A stretch of 64,000 nt of DNA from Nitrospinaceae bacterium UBA7883 (GCA_002500605.1 DLRR01000011.1:7035-71034); one strand, 5' to 3'. Shown: positions 6,744-16,124, numbered from the stretch's first letter. A program made the numbers and translations. Notes: generated by a model not told the origin, from the letters alone.

Positions 6744-8957
6744 CTATTGCTTTTCTATCTGCACAAGACAGTTGAAATAGGCAATAGTGTTTCCATCACG
6801 TTCAAAATCATAGGCTATCATCACACCAGCGCCTACATCTCTAGGCCCACCTATCGTGTCATCCATCAAAACATTAGCGCTACTTCCGGATTTAACCCAG
6901 TTACCGCTGTTAATCTCGACAACACCTTTTTTGATTCGGTTAGTGACTTTAGCTATAACAGAAATTTCTCCTCGATCATTGAAAACCTTAACTACGTCTC
7001 CTTCTGAAATCATATACTCGCGAGCATCCATCTCATTTATGAATATTCCAGGAGGACCTTCAATCTCTTGGATCTCCTCAATATTGAACCATTGGCAATG
7101 CGTTCTTAGGGGCGCATGCTGTGAAATCATCATTAGCGGATATTTCTTAAACAGGTCCGGTCTGCTAATAGGGCTCTCACCTGGCTCTTCAAAATGTGGA
7201 ATGGGGTTCCATTCACCAGGATACCTTCTTCCTCTATCCACCATACCCGTAGAATAAAGCTCTATCTTTCCTGTTGGAGTGTTAAAGACATGATCCGACC
7301 AAGGAACTTTAGGTGCGTATTTTTCCGGAACTTCTACGATCATCTCACTGTCCATTGAATCAGTAAGCTCAAAATCATCCGGTAGCAATTCTTTAATCCA
7401 CTCCAATCCAGTATGGGTTTTCGGGAAAAACCTTTCATGCCCCATCCTCCTACCAAGTTCTGCCCAAATATCTATATCGGTCTTAGACTCGTATAACGGT
7501 GGAATAACCGGTCTTTGGATTTGAACGTAGTGGTGCCAATATGATGGATGAATGCCCCATTGCTCAAATGTATCAGCTGCAGGTAGTACGATATCTGCCC
7601 AATCAGTATCATCGGTCATGAATATCTCAGAACTCACCAAAAGCTCGAGGCCCTTTAGAGTCTCGGTCATTTTGTTTGCGTTAGGCAGCTGGCTAATTAT
7701 ACCACCCCGCCAAGAAAGCACCGCCTTTAATGGTGGATTCTCGGCTTCCCTAAGCGCAGGTCCAAAAGTGCTGATATTTATTAGTCTCTTTTGGAGGGTT
7801 CTGTGTGGTGCTCCTCTTGGATAGACCACCTTTTCCGAATCCAAAAAACCCCTTGTGTATAAAGGTGAAGCAATATGTTCGGGTCGAATAGTATTGTAAG
7901 CATTCATATCTAAATAATTGCAAGTCGCACCTTCCTTACCAATGTGCCCACAAATGGCTGCTAAACAAGAGTAGGCCCTTTGGGCTTGGTGACCATTGGT
8001 ATATCGTTGGTGCCCCCATCCACATTCCATATGTGAGAGATTTTTGGCATACAGTTCAGCTGCTTTTTCAATCTTATGCGGGTCTATTCCTGTAACTTCA
8101 GCCGCTTTTTCGAGACTCCAGTCTCGTACACCATTTTTCAGTTCTTCAATCCCATAAGTGTGTTTTGAGATGAAATCTTTATCTTCTAATCCCTTGTTAA
8201 AAATATGGTTCATCATTGCCAAAACCATTGCGGTATCGGTTCCGGGGCGTGGTTGCAAGAAAAGGTCTGCTTTGGCAGCTATAGGCGTAAGGTATGGATC
8301 AATAACAATAAGGTACGCCCCTCTCTCAATGGCATCCCATATAAATGGTAAGGAATGAACGTTAGTAAAGGAAGAGTTATGCCCAACGATCATTATAACT
8401 TCGGCTTTCTTGGACCATATTTCTATACCCTGCACATACTGGGTACCATTGGTGTATGTGGCACCAGATAAACCGCTTAATAGGCAAAAACTACCAACCA
8501 ATCTCGATGCACCAATAAGGTTAAGAAACCTACCAGAAATTGCTTTACCAAGAAACTCTCTGTTACCACTGTAACAGTATTCAGTTACCGATTGAGTGCC
8601 ATACTTTTTCTTGCAAAATGCTAGCTTGTTAGTAATGTACTCGAAAGCATCATCCCAGCTTACGCGCTTAAAATCGGCTTCACCTCTTTTGCCGACACGC
8701 ATAAGTGGATATTTGATTCTATCTTTATGATATGTACGCCGGACATATGTAGTTGCCTTGGCGCAAAGATGCCCTTTGGTAATAGGATGCTCTGGATCAC
8801 CTGTTATTCCAACAAGTTTTTCGTCTTTGATGTATGCCAACAGTCCACAGGTATCAAAACAATTCCGCGGACAGACAGTCTTTTCAATTCGGTCAACACT
8901 TTCCATATCGCCATGGAAAACCGGACCCGGAGAGGCCAAATCTTTAGTTGAAAACAT
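6744..8957 (-). CDS. Molybdopterin-dependent oxidoreductase, DMSO reductase family, catalytic subunit
   Basis: A 737-residue bis-MGD oxidoreductase. An N-terminal [4Fe-4S] site is formed by Cys29, Cys33, Cys37 and Cys65 (CPRNCFDTC then GHLCAK). Cys158 in GSFCLLSG is a possible molybdenum ligand. The middle has the usual VLPAADTFEQWG motif of the family and the C-terminal MGD-binding domain contains NEMDAREYMISEGDVV and VEINSGNW. The ATG at 8957 is chosen; a frame from TTG at 9020 is possible but less likely. There is no Tat signal, so it should be cytoplasmic. Substrate unknown: thiosulfate/polysulfide reductase, formate-dehydrogenase-like and acetylene-hydratase-like relatives share this build. 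Confidence 0.93.
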   Translation of the reverse strand: MFSTKDLASPGPVFHGDMESVDRIEKTVCPRNCFDTCGLLAYIKDEKLVGITGDPEHPITKGHLCAKATTYVRRTYHKDRIKYPLMRVGKRGEADFKRVSWDDAFEYITNKLAFCKKKYGTQSVTEYCYSGNREFLGKAISGRFLNLIGASRLVGSFCLLSGLSGATYTNGTQYVQGIEIWSKKAEVIMIVGHNSSFTNVHSLPFIWDAIERGAYLIVIDPYLTPIAAKADLFLQPRPGTDTAMVLAMMNHIFNKGLEDKDFISKHTYGIEELKNGVRDWSLEKAAEVTGIDPHKIEKAAELYAKNLSHMECGWGHQRYTNGHQAQRAYSCLAAICGHIGKEGATCNYLDMNAYNTIRPEHIASPLYTRGFLDSEKVVYPRGAPHRTLQKRLINISTFGPALREAENPPLKAVLSWRGGIISQLPNANKMTETLKGLELLVSSEIFMTDDTDWADIVLPAADTFEQWGIHPSYWHHYVQIQRPVIPPLYESKTDIDIWAELGRRMGHERFFPKTHTGLEWIKELLPDDFELTDSMDSEMIVEVPEKYAPKVPWSDHVFNTPTGKIELYSTGMVDRGRRYPGEWNPIPHFEEPGESPISRPDLFKKYPLMMISQHAPLRTHCQWFNIEEIQEIEGPPGIFINEMDAREYMISEGDVVKVFNDRGEISVIAKVTNRIKKGVVEINSGNWVKSGSSANVLMDDTIGGPRDVGAGVMIAYDFERDGNTIAYFNCLVQIEKQ

Positions 8958-9020
8958 ATTCACACCATGACCTTTAAACAAAAAAGTATGCTGAACGTTA
9001 TTAACCGCCGACCTGTACAA

Positions 9021-9693
9021 GTAATAGATTCAATATCCATACCAATAACAAGTAATCAACTGAATTAAATTAGGATAAAGCAAACCAGTTTTCTTAAAGT
9101 GCCAGCCCATCTGGAGTAGGAAGTTTGGTTTTAATTTACTTCCTGTTATAACTTCTTATTTAATAATATCTTTTGTGTATTTTTTATTAGATTCAGTTTC
9201 TTCAGGTGTTTGAATGTTTTTCCCTGGCAAATAATAACCTGAGAAAACAAAACCAAAAAAAGTTTGGACAGAGTCAATTAATCCACCGTGGAATTTAAGA
9301 AAACAGCCAATACTTGCAATTTGCACTGGTTGATAAGTTAAGCTACTTAGGCATTGTAATTTGCAACTTTAAATATTTTTCTATGGCATTTGTTTTCGTG
9401 TTGCAATTTGCATTATTGTTTAAATTTTTGTTTGAAATATTTTTTTCTAGTACTTCGAGAGATATATGGCCTTTTCGCTAGCCAACTGTAGCAGACAAAT
9501 AAACAAAAATATTCATCTCACTTATTATTAATCAAATACTTTTACTTTCACCCCTGATTCGCAACTAACAAAATGAATTGTCAATGATCGCTATCTAAGG
9601 TTTAAACATGTTGTTTTGGTGAGCCGAAATTAAAAATAAACACAAGTGCAGAATGCAATCTTTTATAATGATTCAAGGTTTAATGGTGCCGAA
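9021..9693. other. 673-bp intergenic region upstream of the oxidoreductase operon
   Basis: AT-rich and without a convincing coding sequence. Its only notable content is the three-copy palindrome described separately. No sigma-54 promoter with the GG-N10-GC core could be found on the minus strand, although the neighbouring regulator is a sigma-54 activator. Confidence 0.7.
9314..9412. promoter_or_regulatory. Three copies of a TGCAA-N-TTGCA palindrome (putative operators)
   Basis: TTGCAATTTGCA occurs at 9314-9325 and 9401-9412, and TTGTAATTTGCA (one change) at 9354-9365. The core TGCAA-T-TTGCA is an 11-base inverted repeat. Three near-identical sites within 100 bases, about 360-450 bases upstream of the oxidoreductase start and facing the sigma-54 activator gene about 1.1 kb away, look like upstream activator sites or operators. 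Which protein binds is inferred from proximity only. Confidence 0.6.
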
Positions 9694-10284
9694 TTAGATA
9701 TTCTTAACTAATAAGAAAAGGCCAAAGAGTGAGATTATTGCTCCACTGAAAGTCAAAAGTAAACTGCCAATTTTTGTATAGTTCGCTGCGAAACCAATCA
9801 ATACTCCAGTTAAGTGAAGTATTGAAGTCGAAGTTAAAAATCCCAAAACATATATTACTGGATCCGCTAAAAGGGGCATTTCTACTCCATGTGCATGACC
9901 ATGGAAAACCGCAAAAAAAGCTACAATAGCGTAGCTCGCAAGTATTCCCAACTTTTTATCTACTGCAATGGCCAACCCAAGGGAAAATACAGAAAGCATA
10001 ATCCCGAACTCGACAAACGGAATAAAAATGTCGAGCACACCCAGTATTCCACCAACAATCATAATGCCGACGAATGTGATGGGAACCATCCACACGGCCC
10101 TACCGCCGATCTGTGCGCTAAGAATACCCACGCAAACCATTGCTAACAGGTGGTCATAACCAAAAACTGGGTGAAATAATCCTGTGTAAAACCCGCTATT
10201 ATTTCCACCTATATGGGGCTGAGCTATCCCAGGTATAAAAAGGATAGTGATATTTAACAGAAATATAATTAAATGGATCCTCAT
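9694..10284 (-). CDS. hupE: HupE/UreJ-family nickel/cobalt permease
   Basis: A 196-residue membrane protein with about six hydrophobic segments. It carries the family signature HPVFGYDHLLAMVCVG near the N-terminus and FHGHAHGVE in the middle, whose histidines and acidic residues bind the metal. A signal-peptide-like first helix is followed by the usual short periplasmic HIGG segment. HupE proteins bring Ni2+ or Co2+ into the cell. No hydrogenase or urease gene is in view; cobalt for the corrinoid proteins encoded 20 kb away is an attractive but untested destination. Confidence 0.88.
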   Translation of the reverse strand: MRIHLIIFLLNITILFIPGIAQPHIGGNNSGFYTGLFHPVFGYDHLLAMVCVGILSAQIGGRAVWMVPITFVGIMIVGGILGVLDIFIPFVEFGIMLSVFSLGLAIAVDKKLGILASYAIVAFFAVFHGHAHGVEMPLLADPVIYVLGFLTSTSILHLTGVLIGFAANYTKIGSLLLTFSGAIISLFGLFLLVKNI

Positions 10285-10526
10285 CGAATCTATTCTACTT
10301 GTTAAGGAATATTAACGAACATCGAACCGGTGCTTTACGTCCAAAACTATGATTAATAGTAACTATTTTTTTTAGAACCAACGTTTTCCGGTCGCTGGTT
10401 ATCACTGGCTAAAAAGCAATTATGCGACAGTACACTAAGGAAGTTAGGAAAACAACAAAATATGGTTTAGCTTGTTTATTGGGTAGAATAATGATACTAG
10501 GGTGTTTCGTCATCAGCTAATTTTGC

Positions 10527-12095
10527 ATGGTTTCTAGTGTCATGAGTAAATCGAAAGTAAAAAAAGTTTCGAGTAAAAACCTATCAATATTGTACGAAAT
10601 CGCCCTCACGGTTGGTAAGTCGCTTAACCTCAATACAATCTTAGATGGTGTAGTATTAAAAATCGTTGATTTCATGGGGGTAGACTCTGGGATTATCTAC
10701 ATCATAAACAGTAGTACCATGGAGTTGATCCCTGTAGCTTTTTGCAACCTGTCAGATGAAATTATCAAAGATGCTGTTGAAAACAGGGTAAAAGTAGGTG
10801 AGTGTCTCTGCGGTGCAATTGCTAAGTTTGAAAATGAAATTATTATTCTTGAAGGGGCATCCCGAGATACTCGAGTAGCAAATAGTAAGCTTAAAGAGGC
10901 CGGCATGGATTTTTATGCAGGACTCCCGTTAAAGGCTAAAGGGAAAGTTATGGGAGTCTTGTGTGTTTTTAGTTTTAATCCTTTTACCCCTGATATTGAC
11001 CATCTTGAAACCTTACGAGCAGCCACCGTTCCAATTGGCTTGGCCATTGAAAATGCATTGATTTTTGAAGATTTAAAAAAGGATGCAAAAACCATAGAGC
11101 ACAACTTCAGCGAAATAATCGGTTACAGCCCAAAAATGGAAGCAGTCTTAAAACTAGCTAAAAAAGTTGTTGATGTATCTTCAAACATTTTGATTGAGGG
11201 AGAAAGTGGTACTGGCAAAGAGCTCATTGCCAAAGCACTACATTACAACAGTCGTAAGCGCAAAAATCCATTTATTGTGGTGAATTGCGCAGCTCTGCCA
11301 GAAACTCTCTTGGAATCAGAACTGTTTGGTTTCGTCAAAGGGGCTTTCACAGGTGCAAACTTCGACAAAAATGGTTTATTTGAGTTAGCCAATACAGGTA
11401 CAATTTTTTTAGATGAAGTTGAAACCATGAGCCCGGGTCTTCAGGCAAAATTACTCCGTGTCTTGCAAGATCTTACCTTTTTCAAGGTAGGGGGATCTAC
11501 ACCAATTACCGTTAATGTGAGGATTATTGCTGCAAGCAACAAAAACTTGGCAACTGCGGTTAAAGAAAAGTCCTTTCGTGAAGACCTATTTTACAGGCTA
11601 AACGTTATAAATATTACAATCCCGCCTCTTAGAGAAAGAATTGAGGATGTGCCATTGTTGACAAGGCATTTTATTGATAAATTTAACAAGAAGCTTGGCA
11701 GAAATGTTCGCAAGATATCAACATCAACCATGAACGCTCTAATGAAATATGACTGGCCCGGAAACATTAGAGAGCTTCAAAATGCTATAGAAAGAGCTGT
11801 AGCAGTTGCAGACGCTGATGAGATCATATTCAATTACAACAGCTTCAAATCCAGCAACACAGACGGCCAATCTTCAGATAGGAAGGGCACAGGAGTTGAA
11901 GACGAAATTGACTTACTTACAATAGATATTTTTGGTTCCAGCAACCAACAACCGCCATCTATTGAGGAAGTGGAACGAGAATATATACTAAAAATCCTAA
12001 ATTTGACAGGTCAAAACAAATTAAAGGCATCTAAAATACTTGGTATAGACACCTCCACGCTTTGGAGAAAACTAAAAAAAATTGAGGGTAATTGA
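10527..12095 (+). CDS. Sigma-54-dependent transcriptional activator with GAF sensor domain
   Basis: A 522-residue enhancer-binding protein. Residues about 24-180 form a GAF sensor domain. The AAA+ domain follows with Walker A GESGTGKE and the sigma-54 contact loop GAFTGA, plus the arginine-finger region FREDLFYRLNV. A Fis-type helix-turn-helix ends the protein (KLKASKILGIDTSTLWRKLK). There is no receiver domain, so it senses a ligand or redox state directly rather than a kinase. ATG at 10527 or 10542 could be used; neither has a strong binding site. It is transcribed away from the hupE and oxidoreductase genes, so it is a likely regulator of one or both. Confidence 0.93.
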   Translation: MVSSVMSKSKVKKVSSKNLSILYEIALTVGKSLNLNTILDGVVLKIVDFMGVDSGIIYIINSSTMELIPVAFCNLSDEIIKDAVENRVKVGECLCGAIAKFENEIIILEGASRDTRVANSKLKEAGMDFYAGLPLKAKGKVMGVLCVFSFNPFTPDIDHLETLRAATVPIGLAIENALIFEDLKKDAKTIEHNFSEIIGYSPKMEAVLKLAKKVVDVSSNILIEGESGTGKELIAKALHYNSRKRKNPFIVVNCAALPETLLESELFGFVKGAFTGANFDKNGLFELANTGTIFLDEVETMSPGLQAKLLRVLQDLTFFKVGGSTPITVNVRIIAASNKNLATAVKEKSFREDLFYRLNVINITIPPLRERIEDVPLLTRHFIDKFNKKLGRNVRKISTSTMNALMKYDWPGNIRELQNAIERAVAVADADEIIFNYNSFKSSNTDGQSSDRKGTGVEDEIDLLTIDIFGSSNQQPPSIEEVEREYILKILNLTGQNKLKASKILGIDTSTLWRKLKKIEGN

Positions 12096-12107
12096 ACCCG
12101 ATTAGTT

Positions 12108-12647
12108 ATGCCTTTACCCAATTTGCTGCTTCATGTCTGTTGTGCTCCATGTTCACCCCACATTGTAGTAACTCTTTTGAAGACTCATAAACTTACACTT
12201 TACTTTTATAACCCAAACATACATCCCCGTGAGGAATATGATCAACGGCTATCGGAAATTAGCTCTTGGGCTAAATATATGGAAATCCCATTGGTGGCCG
12301 ATGACTATGAAATCAAAAAATGGTTCGCAGCAATTAAAGGCCTAGAGAGTGAGCCGGAAAGGGGAAAACGTTGCGCTGTATGTTTCGACGTACGCCTTCA
12401 GGCTACCGCAAAAACGGCAAGAAGACTCGGTATCAGTAAATTTGGAACAGTCCTTTCAGTATCACCTTATAAGGAAAGTGCACTAATTAACTGTATTGGC
12501 AAAGATGCTGGCGAGAAAGAAGGGGTAATTTTTTATGAGGCTGATTGGAAGAAAAAAGATGGGTATAAAATTACCACCAAGATGGCACAACAAGCTGGGT
12601 TTTACCGTCAGCACTACTGCGGATGTGTCTTTAGCCAACGTCAATAG
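12108..12647 (+). CDS. queH: Epoxyqueuosine reductase QueH
   Basis: A 179-residue enzyme for the last step of queuosine synthesis in tRNA, reducing epoxyqueuosine; it is the cobalamin-independent alternative to QueG. The N-terminus LLHVCCAPCSPH supplies Cys11, Cys12 and Cys15, the middle has KRCAVCFDVR, and the C-terminus has HYCGCVFS, matching the QueH (formerly DUF208) pattern. Length is as expected for the family. It begins 13 bases after the regulator stop, so it may be co-transcribed with it, although a functional link is not obvious. Confidence 0.92.
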   Translation: MPLPNLLLHVCCAPCSPHIVVTLLKTHKLTLYFYNPNIHPREEYDQRLSEISSWAKYMEIPLVADDYEIKKWFAAIKGLESEPERGKRCAVCFDVRLQATAKTARRLGISKFGTVLSVSPYKESALINCIGKDAGEKEGVIFYEADWKKKDGYKITTKMAQQAGFYRQHYCGCVFSQRQ

Positions 12648-12695
12648 TTGTCGCCAAATAAGCTTAACTCTCAAGTTGGTAGAAGTAAAGAGAGT

Positions 12696-12941
12696 TCAAT
12701 CAACATCCATAGCGTCTATTTCACTTACTAGCTTGTGATCCAGATTGGTTATTGTGTTTCCCTTGTCGTGAGTTGTGGTTGATATCGCTACCCAGCAAAA
12801 CCCTATCTTTATCTCTGGGTGGTGGTTAACCTGTTCGGCTATATTTGCCACCCTTATGGCAAACTCCACACCGGCAAGATAATTCGAGAAATTAAACTTC
12901 TTTTCAATCAACCTATCAGTTTGTTGCCACCCTTTAGCCAC
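12696..12941 (-). CDS. phhB: Pterin-4a-carbinolamine dehydratase
   Basis: A short protein (81 residues from the GTG at 12941; 83 from a TTG at 12947) with the family core: a KGW start, FNFSNYLAGVEFAIRVANIA, then EQVNHHPEI, a following aromatic segment and THDKGNT...LD. The two histidines of NHHP and that of THD form the active site. The family dehydrates 4a-hydroxy-tetrahydropterins; in bacteria without aromatic hydroxylases it is often tied to molybdopterin or folate-like metabolism. GGGG about 9 bases before the GTG supports that start. The N-terminus is shorter than in many relatives, but the catalytic part is complete. Confidence 0.88.
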   Translation of the reverse strand: MAKGWQQTDRLIEKKFNFSNYLAGVEFAIRVANIAEQVNHHPEIKIGFCWVAISTTTHDKGNTITNLDHKLVSEIDAMDVD

Positions 12942-12985
12942 TAACAATAACCCCTATTTTATTAATTCGTTAAGCCAAATTTACA

Positions 12986-13684
12986 CTACTTTGTAAGTCT
13001 ATTTGCTACCCGCGTAAATTCGCTTTCAGAGACTTCCATGCCAAAAAGTTGGTGTGCAATTGATCCTCCTTTTGCTACCGCTGTGACCATTGCGATATGG
13101 TTCCAGCCATTTTTTTCATGTGGTTCGAATGAAAAACCAAAAGCATGAGTGAGATTCGCAACCGATTCCTTTTCGGCTACACCAAACGACCAAAACATAA
13201 AATCGTCTGTATATTCAGAGCCATACTCTTTCATTTTTTTTGCATTATCATTTTCCACGTCAAAGCTTATTGATAATATGCGAAAATCCTTAGCCTTCCC
13301 TTTCGTAGCCATAGCAATAGCCTTCCCCAGGGTGGCATTAATGGTTGGACACACCATAGGACAGTCTGCAAACATAAATGTCACGAACAAAGGTTTATCG
13401 AAGTAATCCGATAGCTTTACCTGCTTGCCATTCTGATTGATAAACACAAGATTATCATCAAGCCGCAAACCAACTTTTGAAGAAGCTATATTCATCCATT
13501 TCATTCCTTTTCTTGAAGCGCGAATTACCTTCATTTTATGGTCTGAGTGATTCTTGTCTTTCATGACCACGTGTTTTTTCATCTCAGGCTGATTAACGTC
13601 ACCATAAACAGTGTTTTGAAACGGATTAAGTAAAACAGCACTCACAAACAAGGCCGCTGCAATTTTAATTGAAAATTTCACCAC
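12986..13684 (-). CDS. SCO1/SenC/PrrC-family copper chaperone
   Basis: A 232-residue thioredoxin-fold protein anchored or exported by an N-terminal hydrophobic segment. The copper-binding site is complete: Cys108 and Cys112 in ADCPMVCPT and His196 in GWNHIAMV. A histidine- and lysine-rich stretch (MKDKNHSDHKMK) precedes the domain. Sco proteins deliver copper to the CuA centre of cytochrome c oxidase or act as thiol reductases. No oxidase genes are adjacent. Start codon is one of two consecutive GTGs (13684 or 13681); AAGGA upstream fits the second slightly better. Confidence 0.92.
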   Translation of the reverse strand: MVKFSIKIAAALFVSAVLLNPFQNTVYGDVNQPEMKKHVVMKDKNHSDHKMKVIRASRKGMKWMNIASSKVGLRLDDNLVFINQNGKQVKLSDYFDKPLFVTFMFADCPMVCPTINATLGKAIAMATKGKAKDFRILSISFDVENDNAKKMKEYGSEYTDDFMFWSFGVAEKESVANLTHAFGFSFEPHEKNGWNHIAMVTAVAKGGSIAHQLFGMEVSESEFTRVANRLTK

Positions 13685-13792
13685 TTAATCCTTTCGCATT
13701 TGCAATTGTGTGACTCAATGAAACCTATTGTATAGATACAAACTTCTTCCTAGTTATTATGTCAAGCGAGTTCGCTGCAGAGATAGTTAGCG

Positions 13793-14086
13793 TTAGAGAG
13801 TTTGGACGACTTTTACTTTTTCGATATCAGCCTGCATGTCAGCCTCTATTTTTTCCTTAATGTCATTGTATTCTTTAAGCAAGGTATCCTTAACCTTCGT
13901 CTCTGCCGGTCCGTCAGGCAGGTTGAAAAGCTTTTCGTCCAAATAAATTTTCCGCTCAGCGATTTTGGCTTTAGTCACTCTCCTTATCTCCGCTATTGTT
14001 TCCTTTTGAGAGTCGGTTAGCTTTGGCAGTTTACTTCCGCTTACCTTGTTGGCTTTTTCCATTGCCAACTCTGCAGCCGATTTCAT
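13793..14086 (-). CDS. Small charged hypothetical protein
   Basis: A 97-residue, strongly charged protein, mostly lysine and glutamate, that I do not recognise. It has no cysteine, no signal peptide and no membrane segment. Predicted character is helical, with possible coiled coil over residues about 25-95. The ATG has AGGAGA 7 bases upstream, so translation is likely. It lies alone between the Sco gene and the M48 peptidase gene, all on the minus strand. Function unknown. Confidence 0.75.
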   Translation of the reverse strand: MKSAAELAMEKANKVSGSKLPKLTDSQKETIAEIRRVTKAKIAERKIYLDEKLFNLPDGPAETKVKDTLLKEYNDIKEKIEADMQADIEKVKVVQTL

Positions 14087-14115
14087 AATTGTTCTCCTAA
14101 CTTCTTCTTTTCCCT

Positions 14116-15147
14116 CTATTTTTGCAAAACGCGGTTTGAGGACTTCTCTGGTACTAACACTTTAATACTGTATCCGGGCATTAAGGTATCGTTATGGTTC
14201 ATCCCGTTCAGTGTAGCAATTTCAAGAGCCATTCCCTGATCACCGCTAAACTTTTTAGATAGTGTTCTAAATGTATCTCCCTTGCTAACCTGAATGACCT
14301 TAATGGTAAAAGGCGGCAACGTCTTACCTCTCCAAGTAGGTCTACCATATTGAATGCCATCTATTGCATCCAGGTATCTCTTACGAAATCCTTTGCCCTT
14401 AGCATCGCGATTTTTAAGTAGCCCACTTTTACCTTCAGCTTCTATAATTCTTGCGATGGTATCAGGATGGGTGGCTTGAAAGCTATGATAACTTTGTCCT
14501 CCAATTTTCTCTTTAGTTCTGAGGGATTTTAAAAAATCTACAATACCATTGGGATCATATCCAGCTTCATATGAGAGCAGCATCCCAATTTGATCCGCTT
14601 CATTCTCCTGTAGCCTTCCATAACCAAGGTTTATTTGCTGAGAAATGCTTGAGGTTAGCGTTAACCACGCAGCAGCATTTTCTCTCACTTCCTCACTGGC
14701 TGCTAATCCCCCAAGGGCCAACAAAGTTTGTCCAACTTTTTCCTCCATTTGTTTTACGGCGTGGTGTCTTATAACATGTCCTATTTCATGACCTAGCACT
14801 CCCGCCAGAGATGCCTCTGAATTAATCATACATAGCAGTCCTCTGGTAACATAGATATACCCACCAGGTAGAGCAAAAGCATTGACCATCTCATGATCCA
14901 GAACCTTGAAATGATACTTGTATTCAGGTGCAACCACTTTACTAAGGACACGGTTTCCTATTTTGGTCACATACTCTGCAATCGCATCATTATTGTAGAT
15001 GCCGTAAGTCCTAACTATCTCCTTGTCGTATTCTTTTCCCACGCTCTCTTCATCAATATTATTTAACAAGTCAAAGGCATAAGTTCCGGTGCCCGTGAGA
15101 AAGATCACCGCCAACAACGAGGTAATGGATTTTTGCAAGGAAGTCAT
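14116..15147 (-). CDS. Exported M48-family metalloprotease with C-terminal LysM domain
   Basis: A 343-residue zinc peptidase of the BepA/LoiP type. The frame extends to 15207, but ATG at 15147 starts a clean signal peptide (MTSLQKSITSLLAVIFLTG) and leaves the promoter of the divergent gene free. The HEIGHVIRHH motif gives the two zinc histidines and the catalytic glutamate, and ENEADQIG gives the third zinc ligand. Residues about 285-340 form a LysM-like module (VSKGDTFRTLSKKF) that would bind peptidoglycan. The expected role is quality control of outer-membrane or periplasmic proteins. Confidence 0.93.
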   Translation of the reverse strand: MTSLQKSITSLLAVIFLTGTGTYAFDLLNNIDEESVGKEYDKEIVRTYGIYNNDAIAEYVTKIGNRVLSKVVAPEYKYHFKVLDHEMVNAFALPGGYIYVTRGLLCMINSEASLAGVLGHEIGHVIRHHAVKQMEEKVGQTLLALGGLAASEEVRENAAAWLTLTSSISQQINLGYGRLQENEADQIGMLLSYEAGYDPNGIVDFLKSLRTKEKIGGQSYHSFQATHPDTIARIIEAEGKSGLLKNRDAKGKGFRKRYLDAIDGIQYGRPTWRGKTLPPFTIKVIQVSKGDTFRTLSKKFSGDQGMALEIATLNGMNHNDTLMPGYSIKVLVPEKSSNRVLQK

Positions 15148-15200
15148 GTTATAAACACTTTTAAGTGATATTCTAACACATTGTGGAATAATGCGGTGCC

Positions 15201-16124
15201 ATGGCAAGTGAATTTGGATCCTTTATATCAAGCGGTGGGTTTGGTGCAGTTCGATCATCAGGCTTAAAAATAAAAGATTCAGACGTAATTATTATTCCAT
15301 CCCCCTATGATGGTGCAACTAGCTACAGATCTGGGGCCAACGAGGGTCCTCAAGCTATCATCGCTGCCAGCTCTCAAGTTGAGCTATACGATGCGGAGTG
15401 GAATCTAGATTATGAGGGTTTAAAGCTTTACACCTTAAATCCGATGGAGCCAGACGTGACCGGGCCAGAAAGCATGATCAACAAACTTCAGTCTGTCTGT
15501 GAAACAGCCCTCCAAAAGTGTGATTTTCTCCTGACTTTGGGAGGAGATCATAGCTTAACTTCTGGTCCCGTGCGTGCCTATGTAAAAAAATTTGATAAGT
15601 CACTTACTGTAATCCAGATAGATGCCCATGCTGATCTTCGCAAAACTTGGCAGGGATCTCCATACTCGCACGCTTGCGTGATGAGAAGGGTTAGCGAAGT
15701 CGCTAAGATTGCCCAGATTGGAATAAGAAGCATGTCAAAAGAAGAAAACGCTTTCATTTACTCCTCTGGTCACCCAGTGTGCAAGATTTGGGATATGGCT
15801 GAAAACACCAACTGGATAGATAAGTTTATGGATCAATTAACAGACAACGTTTATATAACTATTGATATGGACTGTTTTGACCCTTCCGTGGCGCCTGGGG
15901 TAGGCACACCCGAGCCAGGAGGGCTTATGTGGCAGGAGGTATGTAATATCATACGAGTTATCGGTGAAAGCAAAAATGTTGTCGGGGCTGATATCATGGA
16001 AGTTAAGCCACAACCTGGATCAATTGTAACAGAATTTACTGCAGCAAAGCTTTGTTACAAAATCATTGCTGCAGCCATGTTGATTGACAAAAAAACTTGT
16101 GATAGTTTTTCGCATCACTCGTAA
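15201..16124 (+). CDS. speB: Agmatinase / ureohydrolase family protein
   Basis: A 307-residue binuclear-manganese hydrolase. All metal-binding motifs are present: GGDHS, DAHADLR, the SPYSHACV segment and DMDCFDPSVAPGVGTPEPGG. This pattern is that of agmatinase (agmatine to putrescine and urea) and close relatives such as guanidinobutyrase; the exact substrate cannot be fixed by motifs alone. It is transcribed divergently from the protease gene with about 50 bases between the starts, and its last 10 bases overlap the convergent accA gene. Confidence 0.88.
   Translation: MASEFGSFISSGGFGAVRSSGLKIKDSDVIIIPSPYDGATSYRSGANEGPQAIIAASSQVELYDAEWNLDYEGLKLYTLNPMEPDVTGPESMINKLQSVCETALQKCDFLLTLGGDHSLTSGPVRAYVKKFDKSLTVIQIDAHADLRKTWQGSPYSHACVMRRVSEVAKIAQIGIRSMSKEENAFIYSSGHPVCKIWDMAENTNWIDKFMDQLTDNVYITIDMDCFDPSVAPGVGTPEPGGLMWQEVCNIIRVIGESKNVVGADIMEVKPQPGSIVTEFTAAKLCYKIIAAAMLIDKKTCDSFSHHS

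Noticed and set aside
6744..8957. The molybdopterin enzyme as formylmethanofuran dehydrogenase FwdB
   Set aside because: It is too long, has the full DMSO-reductase build with a C-terminal MGD-binding domain, and pairs with a DmsB-type ferredoxin instead of Fwd subunits.
9099..9104. TGGCAC on the minus strand, a possible sigma-54 -24 box before the oxidoreductase operon
   Set aside because: The GC of a -12 box is missing at the required 10-base spacing, and no other position in the 9021-9693 region fits better.
15148..15207. Upstream extension of the M48 protease frame
   Set aside because: It would overlap the start of the divergent agmatinase-family gene, and the internal ATG at 15147 gives a clean signal peptide.
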